Below the pieces are notes generated by a model that was given only the letters and a program-made list of their open reading frames with translations, had not been told where the DNA came from and did not search any database. A stretch of DNA of 23,834 nt, taken from contig CAJMLD010000005.1 in assembly GCA_905214175.1 (NCBI GenBank), forward strand, positions 1 through 23,834, written 5' to 3'. Source of the stretch: an uncultured bacterium (GTDB lineage: Bacteria; Actinomycetota; Coriobacteriia; Coriobacteriales; Atopobiaceae). A program made the position numbers and the translations under genes. This document shows, piece by piece, positions 13,818 through 22,038 of this stretch (its first letter is position 1; each line of letters starts with the position of its first letter).

Positions 13818-15362
13818 ATGAATACTACACTTGCATCTCTCGCCCGGCTCCTCGACCACGAGGGGCTGCTGGCCACCACAGCAAACATCACCGCCGAGAA
13901 GGGCGCCACCCCCGTCACGGGGGTCGACTGCGACTCCCGCGTCGTTGTGCCCAACCATGTCTTTGTGTGCAAGGGCGCCGCATTCAAGCCCGCGTACCTC
14001 ACCTCCGCACTCGAAAAGGGCGCCGTTGCGTACCTCTGTGACGAAGACCGAGCCCCAGAGCTGGCCGTCGTTGCTCCCGGCGTACCCGTACTTGTCGCCA
14101 CGGACCTCCGTCGCGCGATGGCGCTTGCCTCGGCCGAGGCCTTCGGCCACCCGGACCGCGACCTCACCGTCATTGGCATCACGGGCACCAAGGGCAAGTC
14201 GACCGTCTCCTACATGCTGCGCGCGGTGCTCGACGGCAACGAGCCCCATGCCCGCACCGGCGTCATGGGTTCCATCGAGACCTTCGACGGGGTCGAGCGC
14301 GAGGAGAGCCACAACACCACGCCAGAGTCCCCGGACCTCTGGCGCCACCTCGCAAACGCCCGCAAGGCAGGCCTTGTCTACATGGACATGGAGGTATCGA
14401 GCCAGGCCCTCAAGTACGACCGCGTCCTGGGACTCAAGCTCGACGTTGCCTGCTTCCTCAACATTGGGCGCGACCACATCTCCCCCGTCGAGCACCCCAA
14501 CTTCGAGGACTACTTCCAGAGCAAGCTCCGCATCTTCGACCAGGCGCGCATTGCCGTGGTGAACCTCGACTCCGCCGAGATCCAGACCATCCTCGAGCAC
14601 GCCCAGCGCTGCGAGCGCATAGTGACCTTCTCGGCAAAGGACAGCTCGGCCGACGTCTGGGCCACGGACATCCAGAGCTCCCGTGGCACGGTCTCGTTCA
14701 CCGCGCACACGCCCACCTGGGAGGGTCCAATCAGGCTGGGCATGCCTGGCCTCTTCAACGTGGACAACGCGCTTGCGACCATCGCCATTTGCGAGGTTCT
14801 GGGCATTGGTTACGAGAAGATCGCCGCGCCCCTCTCCCGCACGCGCGTCCCTGGGCGCATGGAACTCCACCCCAGCCCCGACGCCAAGGTCGTGGCACTG
14901 GTGGACTACGCCCACAACAAGCTCTCCTTCCAGCGCTTCTTCCCCTCGGTGAAGGAACAGTTCCCGGGGTATCGCATCATCGCCGTCTTTGGTGCCCCCG
15001 GTGGCAAGGCCTACGAGCGCCGGCAGGAGCTCCCCCAGGAGGCCGCCAAGTACGCCGACCACCTCGTCTACACCGAGGATGACCCGGCGAACGACTCCGT
15101 CGAGGAGATCTGCCAGCAGATGGCCAACGCCACCCCCGCCGGCACCTCCTACGAGATCATTCTCAACCGCGAGGAGGCAATCCGCCGCGCCGTCCAGCTT
15201 GGCTACGAGGGAGAAGGCCCCGCGATTCTCTGCCTGCTTGCCAAAGGCGACGATACGCGCCAGCACGAGGGCAACGAGTTTGTCCCCTGCCGCACGGATG
15301 GGGACATCTACGAGGAGGCCGTTCGCAACTGGCACGCGGCTCACCCCAAGGCAGCCAAGTAG
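13818..15362 (+). CDS. murE: UDP-MurNAc-tripeptide synthetase (MurE), probably not DAP-type
   Basis: MurE adds the third amino acid to UDP-MurNAc-L-Ala-D-Glu in peptidoglycan synthesis. The 514-aa protein has the three Mur ligase domains: N-terminal UDP-binding (about 1-115), central ATPase with Walker A TGTKGKST (122-129), HNTTPESPDL (165-174) and the likely carbamylated Lys (SK236), and a C-terminal domain with VDYAHN (362-367). Where DAP-adding enzymes have DNPR this protein has DDPAND (421-426), and FGAPGGKAYERRQEL replaces the usual GCGGDRD region. Both point to the Lys-type enzymes of Gram-positives, so L-Lys or L-Orn is the probable substrate (inference). The gene stands alone, away from any dcw cluster, and seems leaderless. 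Confidence 0.87.
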   Translation: MNTTLASLARLLDHEGLLATTANITAEKGATPVTGVDCDSRVVVPNHVFVCKGAAFKPAYLTSALEKGAVAYLCDEDRAPELAVVAPGVPVLVATDLRRAMALASAEAFGHPDRDLTVIGITGTKGKSTVSYMLRAVLDGNEPHARTGVMGSIETFDGVEREESHNTTPESPDLWRHLANARKAGLVYMDMEVSSQALKYDRVLGLKLDVACFLNIGRDHISPVEHPNFEDYFQSKLRIFDQARIAVVNLDSAEIQTILEHAQRCERIVTFSAKDSSADVWATDIQSSRGTVSFTAHTPTWEGPIRLGMPGLFNVDNALATIAICEVLGIGYEKIAAPLSRTRVPGRMELHPSPDAKVVALVDYAHNKLSFQRFFPSVKEQFPGYRIIAVFGAPGGKAYERRQELPQEAAKYADHLVYTEDDPANDSVEEICQQMANATPAGTSYEIILNREEAIRRAVQLGYEGEGPAILCLLAKGDDTRQHEGNEFVPCRTDGDIYEEAVRNWHAAHPKAAK

Positions 15363-15388
15363 CTCTCGCCCCTTAACGGCATGCGACA

Positions 15389-15429
15389 AGCCCGGACAAT
15401 CCGCCACTGGATGTCCGGGCTTTCTTCTT
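15389..15429 (+). terminator. Rho-independent terminator of murE
   Basis: AGCCCGGACA (15389-15398) pairs perfectly with TGTCCGGGCT (15412-15421), followed by TTCTTCTT. It lies 27 nt past the murE stop and also lies in the path of the convergent deo operon, though the T-run is poor in that direction. Confidence 0.82.
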
Positions 15430-15454
15430 GGTTACGTCACGGCAGCTAGACGCG

Positions 15455-16174
15455 CTATTCCGGCAACGCCAGGCTCAGCGCGACCTCCATCATCTGCGTG
15501 AGGCTCTCCTGTCGCTCCTCGGCGGTGAGCGCCTCTCCGCGCGAAACGACGTCCGTCACGGTAAGCACCGTGAGCGCGCGCTTGTGGGCGCGCATTGCGT
15601 TGAGGTAGAGCGCAGCCGACTCCATCTCGACGGCAAGAACACCCATCTTGGCCCAGCGCTGCTCCGCAGTGGGGTCGTCGTTGTAGAAGACGTCCGAGGA
15701 GAGCACGTTGCCCACACGCGTGGGATAGCCAAGCCTCGCCCCTGCTGCAGCGGCACGGCTGAGCAGGTCAAAGTCCGCGATAGGTGCCAGGGTCCCCGGC
15801 ACGTTGAACTGGTGAGCGTAGTTGGAATCGGTGCATGCGCCCATGCCCAGCACGATGTCGCGCAGGTGGACGTCCGGCGCAACGCCGCCGGCCGTGCCAA
15901 TGCGCACGATCGACTCGACGCCGTAGAAGTTGAAGAGCTCGTACGAGTAGATGCCGATGGAGGGCATGCCCATGCCGCTCCCCATCACCGAGACGGGACG
16001 TCCTTCGTAGGTGCCCGTATAGCCCAGCATGTTGCGGACGCCATTGAACTGCTCCACGCCCTCGAGGTATGTCTCGGCAAGGCGCTTTGCTCGAAGCGGG
16101 TCTCCCGGCATGAGGACAAACGGGGCAACCTGCCCCTCGACAGCTTCGTTGTGCGGAGTGGGAGTTGCTGCCAT
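15455..16174 (-). CDS. deoD: Purine-nucleoside phosphorylase, DeoD type
   Basis: DeoD cleaves purine (deoxy)nucleosides with phosphate, giving the base and (deoxy)ribose-1-phosphate. The 239-aa protein has the hexameric-PNP motifs: FVLMPGDPLRAKRLAE (19-34, phosphate loop), VMGSGMGMPSIGIYSYEL (63-80), RIGTAGG (91-97), VEMESAALY and the TVTDVVSRGE region with the catalytic Asp. The start MAATPTPHNEA at 16174 has GGAGG about 8 nt upstream, lying inside the end of deoB; only 2 nt separate the two genes, so translation is probably coupled. It is the last gene of deoC-deoB-deoD. Confidence 0.94.
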   Translation of the reverse strand: MAATPTPHNEAVEGQVAPFVLMPGDPLRAKRLAETYLEGVEQFNGVRNMLGYTGTYEGRPVSVMGSGMGMPSIGIYSYELFNFYGVESIVRIGTAGGVAPDVHLRDIVLGMGACTDSNYAHQFNVPGTLAPIADFDLLSRAAAAGARLGYPTRVGNVLSSDVFYNDDPTAEQRWAKMGVLAVEMESAALYLNAMRAHKRALTVLTVTDVVSRGEALTAEERQESLTQMMEVALSLALPE

Positions 16175-16176
16175 AT

Positions 16177-17367
16177 CTAGGCCTCCAAGATCTGTTCGAG
16201 ATGCGATACGCCGTTGGGCAGCGCGGGCGCTCCGAGGTAGTCGAGGACCGTCGCCGATACGTCCGCGAACGTGGGCCGCGTACCAAGGTCGACGCCTGCC
16301 TGCACGTGCGGGCCGCACACGAGCCAGGGCACGTATTCGCGCGAGTGGTCGGTAGACGGCGTCACGGGGTCGCAGCCGTGGTCCGCGGTAATCATGAGCA
16401 GGTCGTCGTCACGCAGGCCGGCCACGATGCGCGGAAGCTGGATGTCAAAGTAGCTGAGGGCACGGGCATAGCCGGGCGCGTCATTGCGGTGCCCGTAGAC
16501 CATGTCAAAATCCACGAGGTTTGTGTAGCAGAGCCCCGTGAAGTCGCGCCCGGTCGCCTCCACCGTTCGCTCGATGCCCTCCTCGTTGCCCGAGGTGAAG
16601 ACATGGTCGGTGATGCCGCGGTGCGCAAAGATGTCGTAGATCTTGCCAATGGAGAGCACGTCCTGTCCGGCCTCCTTGAGCACGTCGAGCATCGTGGTTC
16701 CGGTGGGCTCAAGCGAGAAGTCGTGTCTGCGGGGCGTGCGCTCGAAGTGCGGCCACTCCCCCGTGTACGGGCGCGCGATGACGCGGGCAACGCCATGCTC
16801 GCCCGTGAGGATCTTCCGCGCGATGCGGCAGTACTCGTAGAGCTGCTCGGGAGGCACCATGTCCTCGTGGGCCGCAATTTGGAAGACGCTGTCGGCCGAG
16901 GTGTAGACAATGAGCTTGCCGGTCTCGAGCTGCTCGCGACCGTAGTCCTGAATGACCTGCGTGCCGGAATAGGGCTTGTTGCAGAGCACCCCGCGGCCCG
17001 TCTGGCGCGTGAACTCGTCCAGCACCTCTTTGGGGAAGCCGTTGGGGTACGTGGGGAAGCGCTTGGGCGAGATGACGCCCGCCATCTCCCAGTGCCCTAC
17101 CGTGGTGTCCTTCCCGGCTGATGCCTCCCGGAGACGGGCAAACGCGCCGGTAGGGGATGCAACCGGCCTGAGATCAACGTGATAGGGAGACTCGAGCGCC
17201 CCCTCGATGTTGAGAAGCCCGAGCGACGCCATGTTGGGAACGGCAAGCTCTCCTGTGGTGGCGCAGGCGCACAGGGTGTTGCTCCCCTCGTCGCCCCACT
17301 CCGCGGCGTCCGGCTCGGCGCCAATGCCAAAGCTGTCCAGAACGATGAGAAATACTCGCCTACCCAT
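16177..17367 (-). CDS. deoB: Phosphopentomutase
   Basis: DeoB interconverts (deoxy)ribose-1-phosphate and (deoxy)ribose-5-phosphate, linking DeoD to DeoC. The 396-aa product has the usual length and the alkaline-phosphatase-superfamily metal sites: LIVLDSFGIGAEPDA (7-21), the phosphorylated-threonine loop SAGKDTTVGHWEMAG (83-97), and the late TADHGCDPTTPSTDHSRE-like segment (reads TADHGCDPVTPSTDHSRE). The start MGRRVFLIV at 17367 has GAGGAGG about 5 nt upstream. It lies 51 nt after deoC and 2 nt before deoD, in one operon. Confidence 0.96.
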   Translation of the reverse strand: MGRRVFLIVLDSFGIGAEPDAAEWGDEGSNTLCACATTGELAVPNMASLGLLNIEGALESPYHVDLRPVASPTGAFARLREASAGKDTTVGHWEMAGVISPKRFPTYPNGFPKEVLDEFTRQTGRGVLCNKPYSGTQVIQDYGREQLETGKLIVYTSADSVFQIAAHEDMVPPEQLYEYCRIARKILTGEHGVARVIARPYTGEWPHFERTPRRHDFSLEPTGTTMLDVLKEAGQDVLSIGKIYDIFAHRGITDHVFTSGNEEGIERTVEATGRDFTGLCYTNLVDFDMVYGHRNDAPGYARALSYFDIQLPRIVAGLRDDDLLMITADHGCDPVTPSTDHSREYVPWLVCGPHVQAGVDLGTRPTFADVSATVLDYLGAPALPNGVSHLEQILEA

Positions 17368-17418
17368 GTGACCTCCTCGTTTTCCCAGTGATGCCGGGCT
17401 CTGCGCCGCCATCCGCTT

Positions 17419-18060
17419 CTAGCTCTCAACAATCCTGACGCCGGCGCTGCAGCCGAGGCGGTCGGCGCCAGCCTCGACCATAGCAAGAGCTTCCTCCTTG
17501 GTGTGGATGCCGCCCGCCGCCTTTACCTTGCAGCGGTTGCCCACGGTCTTGCGCATGAGCGCCACGTCGTGCACCGTGGCACCTCCAGTAGAGAAGCCCG
17601 TGCTGGTCTTCACGAACGACGCACCGGCGGCCACCGCATCCTCACAGGCGCGAACGATCTGCTCGTCGTTGAGCAGACAGCACTCCAGGATGACCTTTAC
17701 CGGATGGCCCTGGGCAGCCTTCACAACGGCAGATATGTCATCAATGACGTACTGGTCGTCTCCGGCTACAAGATGGCCCCCGTTGATCACCATGTCGATC
17801 TCTGAGGTTCCGTCTGCCACGGCCTGCGCGGCCTCAGCTGCCTTCGCCGGCGTGGAGCATGCCCCAAGAGGAAACCCGATGCAGGTGGTAACGCCAACGC
17901 CCGTATCGGCAAGGCGCTTGGCGGCCAGCGCCGTCCAGCACGAGTTGATCGCAACCGTGGCAAAGCGGTACCTTGCGGCCTCATCGCACAGGCGCTCGAT
18001 GTCTGCCTGCGTGGCGTTCTGCTTTAGGTTGGTGTGGTCAATGTAGCCATTGAGCTCCAT
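17419..18060 (-). CDS. deoC: Deoxyribose-phosphate aldolase
   Basis: DeoC splits 2-deoxyribose-5-phosphate to acetaldehyde and glyceraldehyde-3-phosphate. The 213-aa class I aldolase has IDHTNLK (7-13), TCIGFPLGACSTPAK (59-73), the EIDMVINGG Asp (D89), VKVILECCLL (121-130), Schiff-base K151 in FVKTSTGF, and K180 in VKAAGGIHT. The start MELNGYIDHT at 18060 fits the family N-terminus; GGGAG lies about 11 nt upstream, a long spacing, so the start is the least certain detail. It is the first gene of the deo operon. No regulator or nucleoside transporter is linked here. Acetaldehyde produced could be reduced by the neighbouring alcohol dehydrogenase. Confidence 0.95.
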   Translation of the reverse strand: MELNGYIDHTNLKQNATQADIERLCDEAARYRFATVAINSCWTALAAKRLADTGVGVTTCIGFPLGACSTPAKAAEAAQAVADGTSEIDMVINGGHLVAGDDQYVIDDISAVVKAAQGHPVKVILECCLLNDEQIVRACEDAVAAGASFVKTSTGFSTGGATVHDVALMRKTVGNRCKVKAAGGIHTKEEALAMVEAGADRLGCSAGVRIVES

Positions 18061-18234
18061 GGTGTGGCCCAGCTCCCTCTCGATACGTTTTCTCCCGCCC
18101 AACCTTGGCACAATCTAAGCCCTCACGCAACGTGGCACCCGCTGTGGCCCGTCGCGGACGCGCAGGCTTTCGGCACAGGTCAAGGCCGCCAGCGAGCGCC
18201 AGGGGGCAGCAGGGCCCGAGCCTGCTCTCCCCAC

Positions 18235-18270
18235 AAAAAAGAGGGTCGAGGCGTAATACCTCGGCCCTCT
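18235..18270 (-). terminator. Rho-independent terminator of the alcohol dehydrogenase gene
   Basis: On the minus strand GAGGGCCGAGG and CCTCGACCCTC (18259-18269 and 18241-18251) pair with one internal mismatch around a 7-nt loop and are followed by TTTTTT. It separates the dehydrogenase from the deo operon. Confidence 0.85.
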
Positions 18271-18303
18271 TCGATAGCTGAGCAAATACCGCTTGCGCAG
18301 GAA

Positions 18304-19530
18304 CTAGAAGTTCACCGGCTCGTCGTAGTAGCAGCACTTGAGAATCTTCTCGAAGTCTGCGGCCTCGGTCTTGCGCGGGTTCTCGGGCGTGCAGGCGTCC
18401 TTCTCAGCGTTGGCGGCGATGGTCGGGAGCTTCTCAAGGAACTCCTTCTCGGAGACCATGACGGGCTCGCCGGTCTCGTCGGCCTTGACACCACCATTTG
18501 CGTAGTTGTTGATGCTCTGCGGGATGTGCAGCTCGTCATTCATGCTGCGGATCTTCTGCACGAGCGACTCGATGAGCTGGTCATCGGTAGTGCCGGGAAG
18601 GTGCAGGATCTCCTTGGCAACATAGGCGTAGCGCTCGTGAGCGCGAGGATCCTTGGAGTTCCACTGGATGGCCTTACCAAGGTACATAGCGTTAGCGGCA
18701 CCGTGGATGATGTGGCCGTTCTCGAACGCCGCACCGGTCTTGTGCGCCATGGAGTGGACAATGCCGAGTAGGCCAGAGGAGAAGGCCAGGCCGGCCAGGC
18801 ACTGGGCCTCGTGCATGTGCTTGCGGCCCTCGTGATCGCCGGTGTAGGAGACGGGCAGCCACTGGGTAATCTCGCGGATGCCATGCAGGGCGTCAGCATC
18901 GGTGAACATGGAGGCAGCGGTGGAGACGTACGCCTCGAGGCAGTGCGTGAGGGCGTCCATGCCGGTGTGCGCGCAGAGCTTCTGAGGCATGGAGTAGGTG
19001 AGCTCGGGGTCGACGATGGCCACATCAGGCGTGATGTTGAAGTCGGCCAGCGGGTACTTAATGCCGTGCTCGTAGTCGGTAATGACGGAGAAGGCGGTTA
19101 CCTCGGTAGCGGTGCCCGACGTAGAGCTGATGGCGCAGAAGTGAGCCTTCTGACGCAGCTCGGGGAAGGAGAACGGCTGAATGATGTTGTCGAACTTCTC
19201 GTCGGGGTACTCGTAGAAGACCCACATGGCCTTGGCGGCATCGATGGGCGAGCCGCCGCCGATGGCGACAATCCAGTCGGGGCCAAAGTCCTGCATGAAC
19301 TTGGCGCCCTTCATGACGGTCTCGATGGACGGGTCGGACTCGACGCCCTCGAACAGCTTGACCTCGAAGCCAGCGTCCTCCAGGTCCTTCTGGACATCCT
19401 GCAGGAAGCCGCCGCGGCGCATGCTGTGGCCGCCGGAGACGATGACGGCCTTCTTGCCCTTGAGGTTCTTGACCTCGTGGCGAGAGCCCTCACCAAAGTA
19501 CAGGTCACGCGGGTTAGTAAAACGTCCCAT
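18304..19530 (-). CDS. Iron-containing alcohol dehydrogenase
   Basis: This 408-aa cytoplasmic enzyme belongs to the group III (iron-dependent) alcohol dehydrogenases, which reduce aldehydes with NAD(P)H. The nucleotide-binding GGGSPIDAAK lies at 91-100. The metal ligands appear as D192, H196, H259 and H273; their spacing (4, 63, 14) is the same as in E. coli FucO (196, 200, 263, 277). The start MGRFTNP at 19530 has GGAGGAT about 7 nt upstream; the open frame before it is leader. Substrate cannot be fixed (butanol-, ethanol- or 1,2-propanediol-type are all possible). It stands alone with its own terminator, between cstA and the deo operon. Confidence 0.93.
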   Translation of the reverse strand: MGRFTNPRDLYFGEGSRHEVKNLKGKKAVIVSGGHSMRRGGFLQDVQKDLEDAGFEVKLFEGVESDPSIETVMKGAKFMQDFGPDWIVAIGGGSPIDAAKAMWVFYEYPDEKFDNIIQPFSFPELRQKAHFCAISSTSGTATEVTAFSVITDYEHGIKYPLADFNITPDVAIVDPELTYSMPQKLCAHTGMDALTHCLEAYVSTAASMFTDADALHGIREITQWLPVSYTGDHEGRKHMHEAQCLAGLAFSSGLLGIVHSMAHKTGAAFENGHIIHGAANAMYLGKAIQWNSKDPRAHERYAYVAKEILHLPGTTDDQLIESLVQKIRSMNDELHIPQSINNYANGGVKADETGEPVMVSEKEFLEKLPTIAANAEKDACTPENPRKTEAADFEKILKCCYYDEPVNF

Positions 19531-19921
19531 AAGCACATCCTCCAATTCACTGGCCGCCACCGATGGCGGCAAATGTTCGAGAAGGCCGTTTGGCCCCCTC
19601 TGATGGCCAAGCTGGAACACCACGGAACGAGGCGCTTGGGCGCGCACGCCCACCGCCATGGAAAGCGGCCCCATCCTACCAGATAAGACACAGCAGATTG
19701 TCGCTTTCAGCAAACGGTTTTGCGCAGGCAGAAGGGCGTGCCCTCGCTCCATCGAGGTGCATACCCTTGTCCTTTTCAGACACCTCGCCACAACCAAATC
19801 AACACATCTTCAACACAAACGCCCACTACTAGCTCGGCGCAGGTGCGCAGAAAAGGTGCCCGATGCCATGCAGGCATGGGGCACCCAAAAGTGGCAGCGC
19901 TGTTTGAGAGAATCGCCTTGG
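19531..19921 (-). promoter_or_regulatory. 391-bp gap: leader/promoter of the alcohol dehydrogenase and 3' end of cstA
   Basis: No gene is evident. On the minus strand TGGTAGGAT (hexamer at 19673-19678) is a plausible extended -10, giving a leader of about 136 nt. That leader holds a perfect 7-bp hairpin with a 4-nt loop (GCCGCCA/TGGCGGC, 19553-19570) just before the ribosome-binding site. Further upstream CGAGGTG (19753-19759) and CACCTCG (19781-19787) form a spaced inverted repeat. The cstA terminator takes up 19851-19885. Confidence 0.4.
19851..19885 (-). terminator. Rho-independent terminator of cstA
   Basis: On the minus strand GGTGCCC-C-ATGCC pairs with GGCAT-C-GGGCACC, with one central C-C mismatch and a 5-nt loop, followed by TTTTC. 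It begins 36 nt past the cstA stop. Confidence 0.78.
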
Positions 19922-21757
19922 CTATGCGGTGACCTTGGTCTTGGCGTCTACGGCTACATCGCGCTTGGACTCCTCGACGTGCTTGCGGCCAAGCTCGGAC
20001 CACTCGGGCTCCTCATCGGGGATGGAGCCGGCCTTCTTGGTGAAAAGCTCCTTCAGGCAGTTGTAGGCAACAATAACGCCCAGGATGACGAGAAGGACCG
20101 CGAAGACGAGCTGGATGCCCGAGGTTGCAAGCACGGATGCGCCGGCAGCGGTAGTCCCAAGGAGGCCATACGTGCTGATGGCCACCACGCAGCCGATGAG
20201 CGACTGCACAAGCGAGGTGAAGGTGCAGCAGAGCAGGAACGCCACGGGCACGTAGAGCATCCAGCCCTTGCGGCCGGTAACCTTGCAGAAGACGGCGATG
20301 GTGATCATGGTCATGCCGCCGAGCAGCTGGTTGGAGGCACCAAACAGCGGCCAGATGTTGAGGTAGCCACCAAAGGTGAGCGACAGGCCGCCAAGCAGGG
20401 TGACCACCGTGGCAAACCAGGGGTTGCCCACAACCTTCATGACGCCGGTCTTCTCGGTGCTCACCGCGCGGGCGTCGTTGGACTTGGCGAAGAACTCCTG
20501 CAGCGAGACGCGGGCGATGCGGGCAACGGCGTCAAGCGAGGTGAGCGCCAGGGCCGAGACGCACATGGTCATGAAGACGGTTGCGATGGTGGAGTCGACG
20601 CCCATGAGCTCGACGCCCTTGGCCACACCACCGGCGAAGATCTGGAACGGGGTGGCGTTGCCGGTGTTCATGTCCTTGTACATGATGGCGGCAATGACAA
20701 CCGCAAGCATGCCCACAAAGGACTCCAGAACCATGGCGCCATAGCCAACGGGAAGCGCGTCCTCCTCGTTAGAGACCTGCTTGGAGGAGGTACCAGAGGA
20801 CACGAGGCTATGGAAGCCAGAGAGGGCACCGCAGGCAACGGAGACGAAAAGCACCGGGAAGAGGAACTGGCCGCTTGCGTTGGTGAAGCCGACGAACGCG
20901 GGTGCGGTCATCTCCGCCTGGCCGTTCACGCCCATCGCAAAGATACCGAGCACGGCGGCGACAATCATGACGACCATCATGATGGTGGTGAGGTAGTCAC
21001 GCGGCTGCTTGAGCTTCTGGATGGGCATCGCGGCGGCAAACACGAGGTAGGCCATCGTGACGGCGATCCAGCCGTTGGTGTCGAGGTAGATGGGGAGCTG
21101 CATGCCTACGGCGAACATGGCAACCAGCAGGACGAGCGCACACACAAACTGCTTCCAGCCCTTGAGGTCGAACTTGCGGCAGAACCAGCCAAAGGCGATG
21201 GCAACAAAGGTGAAGAGCAGCGAAATAGTGCCCGCGGTTGCGCCAAAGTAGGACTTGGCGTAGTCCACGCCACCGCCGTCGGCAGGGACGGTCTTGAAGG
21301 TGCTGGCAACCATCGAGGTGAATGCGGCGATGACGATGAGGCAGAACAGCCAGCTAAAAATCAGGAACAGGCGGCGACCGGTCTTGCCAATGTACTTCTC
21401 GATGAGCTGGGCTAGCGACTTGCCGTTATTCTTCATCGAAGCATAGAGGGCACCAAAGTCGTGAACGGCACCAAAAAAGATGCCGCCGACAAGGACCCAG
21501 AGCATGACCGGAACCCAGCCAAACGCCATGGCGACGATGGTGCCCTGGACGGGACCGGCACCGCAGATGGAGGAGAACTGGTGCGCGAAAGCGGTGAATC
21601 GGGATGCAGGCGAGAAGTCCTTGCCGTCTTCCATGCGAACTGCAGGCGTGAGTGCCTTGGAATCGACGCCCCATGACTTGGCTAGCCAGCGCCCATACCC
21701 GAGGTAGCCAATAATCAGGACCACCGCGCTTACCAAGATGATCGTGATACCGTTCAT
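19922..21757 (-). CDS. cstA: CstA-family carbon starvation / peptide or pyruvate transporter
   Basis: The 611-aa polytopic membrane protein shows many hydrophobic segments from the first residues on, the family region SRFTAFAHQFSSICGAGPVQGTIVAMAFGW (about 52-81), VHDFGALYASMKNNGKSLAQLIEKYIGK, GALSGFHSLVSSGTSSKQ and NIWPLFGASNQLLGG. A charged cytoplasmic tail ends it. E. coli relatives (CstA, BtsT) import peptides or pyruvate by cation symport and are induced on nutrient limitation; substrate here is inferred. The length is near that of other Gram-positive members and shorter than E. coli CstA. The start at 21757 has AAGGAGGT about 8 nt upstream. No two-component regulator is linked, but the upstream region carries phased repeats. 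Confidence 0.93.
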   Translation of the reverse strand: MNGITIILVSAVVLIIGYLGYGRWLAKSWGVDSKALTPAVRMEDGKDFSPASRFTAFAHQFSSICGAGPVQGTIVAMAFGWVPVMLWVLVGGIFFGAVHDFGALYASMKNNGKSLAQLIEKYIGKTGRRLFLIFSWLFCLIVIAAFTSMVASTFKTVPADGGGVDYAKSYFGATAGTISLLFTFVAIAFGWFCRKFDLKGWKQFVCALVLLVAMFAVGMQLPIYLDTNGWIAVTMAYLVFAAAMPIQKLKQPRDYLTTIMMVVMIVAAVLGIFAMGVNGQAEMTAPAFVGFTNASGQFLFPVLFVSVACGALSGFHSLVSSGTSSKQVSNEEDALPVGYGAMVLESFVGMLAVVIAAIMYKDMNTGNATPFQIFAGGVAKGVELMGVDSTIATVFMTMCVSALALTSLDAVARIARVSLQEFFAKSNDARAVSTEKTGVMKVVGNPWFATVVTLLGGLSLTFGGYLNIWPLFGASNQLLGGMTMITIAVFCKVTGRKGWMLYVPVAFLLCCTFTSLVQSLIGCVVAISTYGLLGTTAAGASVLATSGIQLVFAVLLVILGVIVAYNCLKELFTKKAGSIPDEEPEWSELGRKHVEESKRDVAVDAKTKVTA

Positions 21758-21874
21758 GTCGTCTTACCTCCTTAGGGTAGGGCGCTGCGGACCGTTTCCG
21801 CTGATTGCGCTCGGTGGGCGGCATAGTACATCCTCGAGATGAAATTGGGATTTTTCTCTCGTGCCCCTAACTAT

Positions 21875-21944
21875 TGGATATTTTCAGAAATTTCTGGATA
21901 TTGTTGGATAATAACCTTGTATATTTCTATAAGTAATGGATATT
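21875..21944. repeat. Four phased TGGATATT-type direct repeats upstream of cstA
   Basis: TGGATATT occurs at 21875-21882, 21895-21902 and 21937-21944, and TGGATAAT at 21905-21912. Start-to-start spacing is 20, 10 and 32 bp, close to two, one and three helical turns, so all four face the same side of the DNA. This suits cooperative binding of an activator. Confidence 0.6.
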
Positions 21945-22021
21945 TTGCGCTAGATCAAAAACGTTGTTCTCCGTATGGTGTGCTGCAATCGTTTTCAAGA
22001 TGTAATCGATATGGACCTCTA

Positions 22022-22038
22022 TTGGAAACAATTTCCAA
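22022..22038. promoter_or_regulatory. Perfect inverted repeat, candidate operator
   Basis: TTGGAAA-CAA-TTTCCAA has perfect 7-bp arms around 3 bp. It lies about 140 bp before the paralogue pair and just upstream of a possible TATATT -10, in the AT-rich region. Confidence 0.4.

Noticed and set aside
13470..15407. 645-residue minus-strand open frame over tRNA-Val and murE
   Set aside because: It covers a tRNA gene and a complete MurE; Gly/Val/Leu-rich shadow translation.
19658..21415. 585-residue plus-strand open frame over cstA
   Set aside because: His/Glu/Gly-rich antisense reading of a membrane-protein gene; no motif.
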